Below, in pieces: positions 51,451 through 63,400 of a stretch of 64,000 bases of DNA. Position numbers and translations under genes: made by a program. The DNA is from Megalonaias nervosa (taxonomy: Eukaryota; Mollusca; Bivalvia; Unionida; Unionidae), in contig JAECUM010012946.1 of assembly GCA_016617855.1 (NCBI GenBank), forward strand, positions 1-64,000. The letters are read 5' to 3'. The first letter of the stretch is position 1. Every line of letters begins with the position of its first letter. Under the pieces are notes generated by a model that saw nothing but the letters and a program-made list of their open reading frames with translations, did no database searches and was not told where the DNA came from.

Positions 51451-54400
51451 TACTTACTGGGCATGGAAAGACAAATATATACATTTAACTGATGTTGATC
51501 CCAAGGTCTGTCCCTACCCCCATGGACTTGGGATGCATTGCTTAAAAACTATAGAGATCTGTTTCCTCTAGGAACAGTGGGTAGAGCATTGCATGTGTAA
51601 ACATCATGAGTTCACTACACAACCAGGACACCATGGGTTGGCCCACTCCCTCTGTCATTTGAAAAGGTACTTTCCTCCCATTTCCTCTGCATGATCTGGC
51701 CTATGATGTGTTAAAAATGACATTATGACAGTCCTTACCCTTAGGGACCAACCCAGGAGGCTCATATTTTGCAGTGGTTATTAGAATGTGAAAGCCTTGA
51801 AGAGGGGATCCATTTTACAAACACAGAATTCCATTGCTGCTGAGTACCCTTGTGGTTACAAGAGAGGATGTTGAGTCATGTGATTGGTCAATGTTTTAAT
51901 GAGTTTGAGCCTATGTTGGATTTTATTCTGTGATTTTTTTTTGTTTTCTTTAGAAATAATAATTTCTTTTGAACATATGTTGCTTTTCCCATACTTTCAA
52001 TAGCTAATTTGTGTTTGGATGAATTAATGTCATCTGCTGTGATTCATTGTGATCTAAGTGTGCAGGTGAGGTTTTATAATTCTGTAGCAGAAAGCCATCT
52101 TTTCAAGGGGAACCATTAAACCCCAAACATAACTGACACCATTCACACTGTGCCAAAAAGAAGAACTGCAAAGTCTAATTTAGCAAGTAAAAATCAGTGT
52201 TTGATATCAGATTGGCACCATTTTCATTTAGAATCAACTAGAAATCAGAAGAAGTCAATAGCATATATGATACATGCCTGCTCCTTTTTAGAGGTATTGG
52301 TTCTTTTAGTTTCAAGGGATTTCAGTTTCAATTTACTACTATACATCCAAGTTTATATTCAAGTAAAACCGTTTACTCCCCTCAAAATTCTCTGTCATTA
52401 AACTAATTTGGTAATGAGACTTGCCTGTAAGCTGAAGTGTGAACCTGAATATGTGAGGGATTACACTGAAGTGTGAACCTGAATATGTGAGGGATTACAA
52501 ATGAAATGAGACTTGCCCATAAGCTTGAGTGTGAACCTGAGTATGTGAGGGATTACACTGACATGTGAACCTGTGTGTGAGGGATTACATGAGATGACAC
52601 AAAGTCAAATAATTGGTCAGCCTTCAGAGACCCAGATATTGATACCACTTCACCAGAATACCACACATAAAATACTTAATGGAAAAGAAACCCAAATTTG
52701 GATATACAATGGAGAGACTGTAATCCCACAGATACTCTTGTGCAATGGAATTGTCATCAAATTTAACTTACATTCAGTTGTTATTTAATTACAGTCAAGA
52801 CAGTCAAGAAAAAATAATGTGCAAGTCAAGTACTTGTAAAATTGGAATCACTGATAAACAGTGTCAACAATCGATGGTGCTTGATAATATTTCCTAAAAA
52901 CATCTTTGTGCCAACTGACAGATTTTAAAGTAGCATTAATGGGTACTTTCAAGGCAGCAGCAACACAGCAAGATACCGATCTAGTACTATGTGGAGAAAA
53001 ATTAGAAATATCAACTTTTACTGCCTCTTTAACTGATTTTATCCACTTTAAAATTGTTCACAAGCTTGTGTGGTGCTTGGACACTAATAAAAGGTGATAT
53101 TTCATTTGAACAGATTTCTCTAGTTTTATGCAAGTATTCTTGTAATGTAAGCAAAACACAAGAGCTGGGATCCATGAGCTGTTACATCTAACACAAGAGC
53201 TGGGATCCATGAGCTATTACATCTAACACAAGAGCTGGGATCCATGAGCTGTTACATCTAACACAAGAGCTGGGATCCATGAGCTGTTACATCTAACACA
53301 AGAGCTGGGATCCATGAGCTGTTACATCTAACACAAGAGCTGGGATCCATGAGCTATTACATCTAACACAAGAGCTGGGATCCATGAGCTGTTACATCTA
53401 ACACAAGAGCTGGGATCCATGAGCTGTTACATCTAACACAAGAGCTGGGATGCATGAGCTGTTACATCTAACACAAGAGCTGGGATCCATGAGCTGTTAC
53501 GTCTAACACAAGAGCTGGGATCCATGAGCTATTACGTCTAACACAAGAGCTGGGATCCATGAGCTGTTACATCTAACACAGGAGCTGGGATCCATGAGCT
53601 GTTACATCTAACACAAGAGCTGGGATGCATGAGCTGTTACATCTAACACAAGAGCTGGGATCCATGAGCTATTACATCTAACACAAGAGCTGGGATCCAT
53701 GAGCTATTACATCTTGTTTAAATGTTCAAGTAAATCCCCAATGCAAATTTTTATAAAAGAATCCAATTTCCACATTTCTAGTATCTACAAGATGTCTCCC
53801 CTCTCTGCCTTGTCAGAATGGCTAAAAGCTTGATGAAGTAGGAATTTGATTCCAAGACAATGACATTACTGGGAAAAATCTGTTTCAGCTAATGCAAAAC
53901 AACAGTCATATTCCATGTTGTGGAATATCATTGCAACGAAGAGCAAGACTGAAAAACACCTTTTAAAAATCTATGAATTAATGGATCAGTACCAGCAGGA
54001 GTCGCATGTGGCCAGTGATGAACATGCAAAACTGTCTGTGTTGAGAGCATTATGTCTGAGTCCAAAATTATAAAGTGCCACCAAGAAATCTTATAAACTA
54101 CTGTTAAAGTCATATTGATAATGTGTTTTTTCCCCGTAGACTTCTTATAATCTCTTGTTGGTCCTACATGAAATGATATTGGTGCCAATCTTGCATTCAG
54201 TACAGCTGCCATGATGCCCAGCTGGAAAATCTTGTTATTGCTACTCCTCCTAAATAGATGGTCATATTTTCATGGAGTTCTCACCGTATTACTTCTAAAG
54301 ATGTCTGTTTTGCCCTAAATGAGATGCTACTGATCTTACATCCAGTATGTTATTGCTCAAGAATATCACTCAGCACATAAGAAGAAGAAAAATTGGTCTT

Positions 54401-57400
54401 ACCTTGGATTCCTGGAAAATCTTTTTGGCCAGAAGAGTATTGGTCAGGACACTCGTTACAAGTTTTGTCCATTTGTCCGTCACACTCTTGTCCATTTAAT
54501 ATCTCCAGAGCGGTTTAAGATATTTTCATGAAACTTGGAATGTATTTATATCATGGCAAGAATTTATGCACCACATAAATGTGAGCTTTGTCTGATTAGT
54601 ACTGTTAGAGTTATCTCACCATATGGAGTCAACATTTGTGTGGAGTGATATGTAGTCACATTCCTGGCATTGGTGTCATTGGCATCATCACCATTTATAG
54701 ATTTGGTTATATTTTTTTTTCAGTAATCAAATATGGAGGCTTTGGTTGCCATTTTTAATACTGTATTCACGCTTCATGTCTTGTAGGCAGTATTCTCTAA
54801 CCTCTTGCTTACTGACAGATCTAATTGGATAAGTGACATTTAGTATTCACTTTTTCTAGACTGGTCCCCATGCTCACACTTCTTGACAGCAAGTAGATAG
54901 GTATGTTGATATTATACAATTATTGTACTTTGTAGAGGAGAGCTTATCTATGCCCCTGGTGTTAGTCATCCATTGTTGGTGTTATGAGCACTGAAATCAA
55001 CAAATGTGTTACTTTTGTATTTGAGAAAATATCTCAGATACTGTTGCTTCTACAGTCATGAAAATTATTAGATGCCTGCTGTCTAAGGAGAACCACACCA
55101 TCACATTAACGATCATGTACACTTTTCATGTTTCAAGGACAGAGATACTTGTTCAGTCAACTGATTTTATGTGTTTATTTGTACTATACCACCATACAAA
55201 ATGTAGGCCACATTGACATTTTCATGTTTCAGACATCATGCACATTCATCTATGTTCAGGTCAGTTTCATTTACCATTGCTTGATAAATCATCATTTAAC
55301 CTCAAACTGATCTTATTATACTGCAGAAAATGAAATTACATGAGTGAAAGAAATGGCAGAATCAGAGTCATTTAAGTCTAAATGGTGTAACGCCATTTTG
55401 AAATTCTAGTAACCTGAACACTTTCAGCCACTTGGGGCATGGGATGTAGAATAGGCATGGGGATGTAGAATAGGCACAGGTTGTAGAATGGGTATTGGGA
55501 TGTAGAATAGGCATGGGATATAGAATAGGCATTGGGATGTAGAATGGGCATGGGATGTGGAATAGGCATGGAGATGTAGAATGGGTACGGGGATGTAGAA
55601 TAGGCATGGGTATGTAGAATGTGCATCAGGATGTAGAAATGACATGGGGATGTAGAATAGGCATGGGATGTAGAATCGGCATAGGGATGTAGAATGGGCA
55701 TGGGGATGTAGAATACACATGGAGATGTAGAATACGCATGGGGTAGACTGCATCAGGATGTAGAATAGGCATGGGGATGTAAAATAGGTATGGGATGTAG
55801 AAATTGCATGGGGATGTAGAAAAAGGTATGGGACGTAGAATAGGTATGGGATGTGGAATAGGCCTGGAGATGTAGAATAGGCATGGGGATGTAGTATGTG
55901 CATCAGGATGTAGAATAAGCATGGGATGTAATAATGGCATGGGGATGTAGAATAGGCATGGGGATGTAGAATATGGAAAGAGATGTAGAATGGGCATGGG
56001 GATGTAGAATGTGCATCAGGATGTAGAATAGGCATTGGGATTATGAATAGGCAGTGGGATGTAGAATAGGTACAGGGATGTAGAATGGGCATGGGATGTA
56101 ATAATGGCATGGGGATGTAGAAAAGGCATGTGATGTAGAATAGGCATGGGTTGTAGAATAAGCATGGGATGTAATAATGGCATGGGGATGTAGAAAAGGC
56201 ATGTGATGTAGAATAGGCATGGGGATGTAGAATGTGCATCAGGATGTAGAATAGGCATTGGGATTATGAATAGGCAGTGGGATGTAGAATAGGTACAGGG
56301 ATGTAGAATGGGCATGGGATGTAATAATGGCATGGGGATGTAGAAAAGGCATGTGATGTAGAATAGGCATGGGTTGTAGAATAAGCATGGGATGTAATAA
56401 TGGCATGGGGATGTAGAAAAGGCATGTGATGTAGAATAGGCATGGGGATGTAGAATGTGCATCAGGATGTAGAATAGGCATTGGGATTATGAATAGACAA
56501 TGGGATGTAGAATAGGTACAGGGATGTAGAATGGGCATGGGATGTAGAAGGCATGAAGATGTAGAATGTGCATCAGGATGTAGAATAGACATTGGGATGT
56601 AGAATAGGCATGGGGATGTAGAATGTGCATCAGGATGTAGAATAGACACTGGGATGTAGAATAGGCATGGGGATGTAGAAGGCATGGAGATGTAGAATGG
56701 GAATTGGGATGTAGAATAGGCATGGGGATGTAGAAGGCATGGAGATGTAGAATGGGAATTGGGATGTAGAATAGGCATGGGGATGTAGAAGGCATGGAGA
56801 TGTAGAATAAGCATTGGAATGTAGAAGGCATGGAGATGTAGAATGGGCTTCAGGATGTAGAAAAGGCATGGGATTTAGATAGGCATGGGGATGTAGAATG
56901 GGTATAGAGATGTAGAATAGACATGGGGATGTAGAAGGCATGGAGATGTAGAATAAGCATTGGAATGTAGAAGGCATGGAGATGTAGAATGGGCTTCAGG
57001 ATGTAGAAAAGGCATTGGGATGTAGAATAGGCATGGGGATACAGAATGAGCTTCAGGATGTAGAAAAGGCATGGGATTTAGAATAGGCATGGGGATGTAG
57101 AATATGCATTGAGATGTAGAATGGGCATCAGGATGTAGAATAGGCATGGGGATGTAGAATGGGCATCGGGATGTAGAATAGGCATGGGGATGTAGAATAG
57201 GCATGGGGATGTAGAATAGGTATGGGGATACAGAATGAGCTTCAGGATGTAGAAAAGACATGGAATGTAGAATATGCATTGAGATGTAGAATGGGCATTG
57301 GGATGCAGAATGGGCATCAGGAGTGAGAATAGGCATTGGGATGGAGATGTAGAATAGGCATGGGATGTAGAATGGGCATAGAGGTGTAAAATAGGCATCA

Positions 57401-60400
57401 GGATGTAGAATAGGCATGGAGATTTAGAATAGGCATTGGGATGTAGAATGGGCATGGGGATGTAGAATAGACATGGGGATGTAGAATGCGCATTGGGATG
57501 TAGAATATGCATGGAGATGTAGAATAGGCATGGGGATGTAGAATGGGCATTGGGATGTAGAATAGACATGGGGATGTAGAATGGGCATTGGGATGTAGAA
57601 TGGACATGTGGGTGTAGAATGGACATGTGGATGTAGAATGGGCATGGAGATGTAGAATAGGCATGGGGATGTAGAATGGGTATTGGGATGTAGAATAGAC
57701 CTAGTGTGCTTTCCTGCATGTTGTAAATGGTAACTAATTGAGATGGGCCATGGTGGCACAGTAATCATGACAGACTGAAAGGGTGCAGGTTTGAATCCTA
57801 CTACCAGATCAACCTGGTTGGCTACCATGTCATGTTCTAGGGCAGGGTACTTTATCCCACTTTGCTCAGGAATAAATAACCTACTTGTTTTACTGTGCTG
57901 CAAAACATCCAATGAAACCAAATATTTTGTCGTATATGCTGGTAATATGAGGATAACAAGATGTGATATCACAGGCATATGAGGGTAATATGACAGTGAC
58001 ATGCGGGTATAATGTAACATTACAGGCACATGAAGGTAATATGATGTGACATAATTTGCAAAAATGGGTAAAGTGAAAAGATATAAGCACATGAGGCTAA
58101 TGGGATATGAAATCACAGACACATGAGTGTAATATGATGGTAAGATGATGCGACATAACTTGCACATGAGGGTAATATAGTGACATCACAGGCACATGAA
58201 GGTATAGTGATACAACATCATTGGTGCACGAGAGTATTGTGTTTGACATTACAGGCACATGAGAGTTTTGTGATGTTTTGTCACAGGCATATAAGGGTAA
58301 TCTGAAGTGATGTCACAGACACATGAAGGTAATGTTATAAGATGATGTGACATCACAGGCACATGAAGGTATTGTGACATGACCACACAGGCACATGATG
58401 GTATTGTGATCTGACATCACAGACATGAGTAATATAATGGTAAGATGGTATGACATCACAGGCATTTGAAGGTATTTTGTGATGTGACATCACAAGCAAA
58501 TGAGAGTATTATGATGTTTTGTCACAGGCACATAATGGTAATCTGAAGTGATATCATAAGCACATGAGGGTAATGTTATGATAAGATGATGTGACATCAC
58601 AGGCACATGAAGTTATTGTGACATACCTCACAGGCATTCAGAGGTATTGTGATGTGAAGCATAAAGTAACCTTAAGGGTAATATAAGGACATCTGAAGAG
58701 TTGGACATTTTACAAGAGATGAAATTTAAAAATATATTTTGTTTTAATTTCAACCGAAGACCAATCTAAAACTGATGTTTAATAATTCCAGCTAAAGTAT
58801 CCTGCTTGGCTTATATTCTGGATGAGAGAAATATTTTTATTGTGATTAATGTTAATGTCAACTGTAATGAATATAAGAAATTTTCTATGAAGAATGAACC
58901 TGTTTTTCTTAGACCAGATCTTTTTGAAAATATCCTCAACAACAATGTGGTCTCTTTCAGGTCAAGCAAGAGAAGGCACACAGAGTGTTCAAATCCTGCA
59001 GTGCAGCAATCAAACATGAACTGAACGTGGCTCTCTACATCCTTCCACACATTGTCCTGCATGTTCTTCTTGATGGGTCACAGGAAGATGTAGACGAGGT
59101 AAGCTTGGGGGCCATACAGTATTAATTCTTGGCCCAGGCAATCAATGCATCCATATACTACTTGGTCCTGTCAGTTGAAAAATGCTTGATTAAGTAAACT
59201 TTTGGATAAAGGGTTCTGAATATTGAAATGGCTTTAATCATGACATGTTGTGAAAGCAGTAGTTGTGAAAATGGAACTTTAGTTAAATGCTACTCCTAGG
59301 ATTTTCATCAAAAGACTTCTTTTGAGGTCTAGTTGGTTCCAAGTGAAATTGATACTAATCTTGCATCCAATTTGCCCAACATGTTGGCTGTCTTCAAAAT
59401 TCTTTTATTGCTAAATAATATCAGAATGGTTTCAACTCTCAGCAGTTAACAAGAAGAAACAGTCTTATCTTGAATTGCGGAAAATTCATTTTGGTCAGTA
59501 GAACATCAGTCCCAACAAGGTACCCATGTTTATGGATTACTGTGAAACTTTGTTCATATAACGGTCATTATTTAAAGATGCATATATTGACTTACCTTTG
59601 TGCTTCCTTGATTTTTGTAGGAATTATTGCCCTTTTTGACTTACACATGGATGCAGAGTATGACATAATTTCATGCTCCTTTTGCTGTTTTGGAGTGAAG
59701 CATAGTATATGTTATGGTCATTAGAAGATATGCATGTCGACCAATCATTTTATTGACACTGTCTTCACAAGAGTTGACCAAAGACTTACAAAAATGGTAC
59801 TAACAGCTGCCTCGCTTGGCGCTCAGCATTAAGAGGTTAGTGTTAGGACTGGTCGGCCTGGTGTCAGGATAATGTGACTGGGTGGGACATCATGCTACAT
59901 GTCTGCGGCATGATGCCCCAGTGCTAGACATCACTATAAACTGCCACACTGCAGACATTGTAGCGATATGACTGAAAAATTGTTAAAGCTACGTTAAAAA
60001 TCATAATCACATCACATCACATCACAAGAGTTGTACTTTCTTTTTTCTGCTATGGATTCATCTCCATCCATGGGTAATGGCGGTATGCAGAATATGCACT
60101 GTAATATTTATGTGATCCATTTGTTCACTATTACTCAAATGTCATTTGCTGAGATTTCCTGAACCCTTTGATTCTCTTCATACTTGGCATGAGTCATGAT
60201 GAAGCTAAGATTATAATTTGTTCTATGATATGTTTGCTTTCTCCAGACTTGAACTCAAGGTCACATGGAAAATTGGCATTATGGTTTTGGTTTAAACATT
60301 TTATTTGCTTATGTTCCCTGAACCCCATGAGGAAATGTCATTACACTTGGGATAAATAATTATGAAACTTATACAAATAATACTGTGTCGTGCACTTTGC

Positions 60401-63400
60401 TTCTTTTTATTTGAAGTTAAGGCCACATAGAAGACCTGCATTAAGGTTTTTGTTAAAGTATTTTTCATTTGCTTATACTTCCTAAACCCCTGTTTTGATT
60501 TCCTTCATGCTTGGGATGAATAATTATGAAGATCTGAAAATTCATTCTGCAACATGCTTACTAAACCTTCGATTAATTTTGAATTTGAAATATAAATTCT
60601 CAATCAAAGTTTTAATTTTCCCATTCTGTGATCAGATCCTTGCAGAGATCAATGAAGTGCTTCATCAGGTGAAACGTTCCGATGCCAAACAGCGGAGTGG
60701 TTCAGATTTTCACCGCATGAGTGCCCAGATTGTTTTCTCAGTTCTTGACTATCTCACCAGGTGGAAGACATTAAGGGCCCAGATGAAGGCTGGAGAGGCA
60801 CCAGCACAGAGTAAAGGTAAAATGGTTACATGGAAGCATAGGTTTAATGCAATTATCCTATTGTAGTTTGCAATTTTTAAGCATGAAAACAGGTATAATG
60901 GAATTATCCTCATGTAGTTCACAAGTAATAAGCATGAAAACAGGTTTAATGCAATTATCCTATTGTAGTTTGAAAGTAATAAGCATGAAAACAGGTTTAA
61001 TGCAATTATCCTATTGTAGTTTGAAAGTAATAAGCATGAAAACAGGTTTAATGCAATTATCCTATTGTAGTTTGCAAGTAATAAGCTTGAAAACAGGTTT
61101 ATTGCAATTATCCTATTGTATTTCACAAGCAATATGCATGAACAAATTTAGCCAAGACTTTATATGTTTTATGAAAGCAGGATCAGACTGTCTACGCCAT
61201 AAGAAATTGATGGCAGTTTTGGGATTAATTTTTGGAATGATTTTTCGGTTGACTTTGGGGTGCATTGTATTAAAAATATTGGGCATAATTTCTCTATGTC
61301 CACTCAACAGGAGGGAGGCATATTTGTTTTGTGTTGCACGTCTAAACACATTTACCTTGTAAACAAGATTATGTAAAATGGATATTGAGGCAAACCAAAT
61401 CTAAATGATAATTTATTAAATTTTAGTTTATGCACAACTTGAGGATCTTGAGTTATTGTAGGTACACATTGCCAGGGTTGCAATCGGGTTTGTCTGATAA
61501 TGACCACTGAGGGAGGAACTGCCACTGGTGGTGTGGTAAGATGATGTAATGTCAAATTATAAGGCTTAGTCAGTGGCTAACACTTGGATAGGGGTGTTGT
61601 ACATGTACCTTCAAACTGAGAGGCAGAACAGGGAATTATGCAAGAGACTGTTATTAGCCTCTTGCTGTCTTCATGGGGCTTGTTAAAGGGGGGGGCATGA
61701 GCAGAACTATTCCCATTGGTTGGCATTGGCAGCAGAATTCAAAGAGCCAACCAAATTAGATAATCTTACGTAACATTGCAGGATCATATAGAGTACCATG
61801 TGATAAGTCACTTCTCTGGTTTTTCAAATGTATAGACAATGAATGTAGAGTTGCACTTATCTGGCTTTCAAAGATACAGACAATGGATTTTGAGTCTCTG
61901 CATCAAACTTTTCTTATGGATTTGTGCTGGCCCGCCACCACCCCAGTCACCACCCATTAATGAATACAGCATGGGTTGTGCCCTTATATTGTTCATGCGC
62001 ATGGGGCTACCATGGGATAGGATCATTTTTCCCCAATCGGATACTCATAAGCTATACTAACAACGTAAAGGTCATGCCCATTAAATACATTTCTTTTACA
62101 GTTATAAATAGGAAAAATATAAGAATATTTGCTTCATGCTGAGATCAGCCTAGCTCTATTCCACGAATCTGGGATCAACCCAGAATACACTCTTATGTGG
62201 GGATCAGCCTAGCATAGATTTGGTTAAGATGGGATCAGCCTAGAATACATTAGCATGCTGGAATCAGCCTAGCACGTAGTCTACTTAAGCTGGGATCAGC
62301 CCATAATACACTTGAATGCTGGGATCAGCCTAGCACAGACTTTACTTGATCTGGTATCAGCCTAGCACCGATTGGAAATCAGTCTTTTACATTGAGCTGG
62401 GATTCTTCCTAGCACCAATTCTATTTGAGCTGGGACCAGCCCAGAATACACAGTAATGCTGGGATCAGCCTAGCACTGATCGGGAATCATTCTTTTACAT
62501 TCAGATTCTAGCCCATGAGCAGCCCCCACAGAGACCGCCAAATATTTTTAAAATATTTAAATTAAGTATTGATGTTATTTTAGTTATGAGTTTGATGTTG
62601 TAGAATATTAGCAACAATGAATGGTGGCATGTTTGAGAGAAAGGGAGAGAGTGAGTGAGAGAGAGATGAATGCATATACTCATGTATCCTATATTTCTTA
62701 TAATGCATGTATTAAATCATTTCTCGCACAATTCGGTATTATTTTGTTGTGCATAAATTGGAAACTTAGAATGTATCCCAACATCTGACTGGGTTCTGGA
62801 GACTGACCATTTTTCAAGGTTTTTTCGCATTTTGTTAACTTTTCTGAATGTGTTCAGGTTACACCTACACTAAAATTAAGTCATGTTTAATCCAGTGATA
62901 TTAGCAATGTCTTTTTTACATAATAACTTTCCCTTACACAAAATATTCTTTTGACTTTAAAAATCAGTGGCTTTCTGTGTGACACCCCTAATAAAAATTC
63001 ATTTGATTCACATTGCTAGATTTTACCTTTCCTTTTTGCAAGTGCAAAGTGTCACTTAAGAACATTAATTGTTATTGTCATATGGGGTCATCTGAGGAAT
63101 TGAAAATTGGTTTGTAAAGTCAGATTCCTTAGCATTTGATTATGATTTTCCATAATTGTCTATAAACAATCAGAAATTTGGAAATTTTGGTTTTGTACTT
63201 TTGAATCGTAACATTTTCACTTTGTCGCAATCTACCGTTATGTTTACTTGATAAAGATAAACATTGTAAGAAACACAAATCATTGTAAGACTCACAAATT
63301 GAAAATCAGTACAAGGCAGATGTTGCTTTTGTTAGATAATTTGTTGCACCAGCAGCAATTCTTTGTGTTTGCTCTCTTGTAATGAAAATAAGATGAACTT

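Noticed and set aside
51217..51492. 91-codon frame with Ile-Tyr run
   Set aside because: It is the (TA)n microsatellite translated.
55424..57719. Long Pro/His/Ser/Tyr-rich minus-strand frames (up to 271 codons)
   Set aside because: Products of the 19-20-bp array. Several overlapping frames give shifted versions of the same repeat and there is no start context or splice context.
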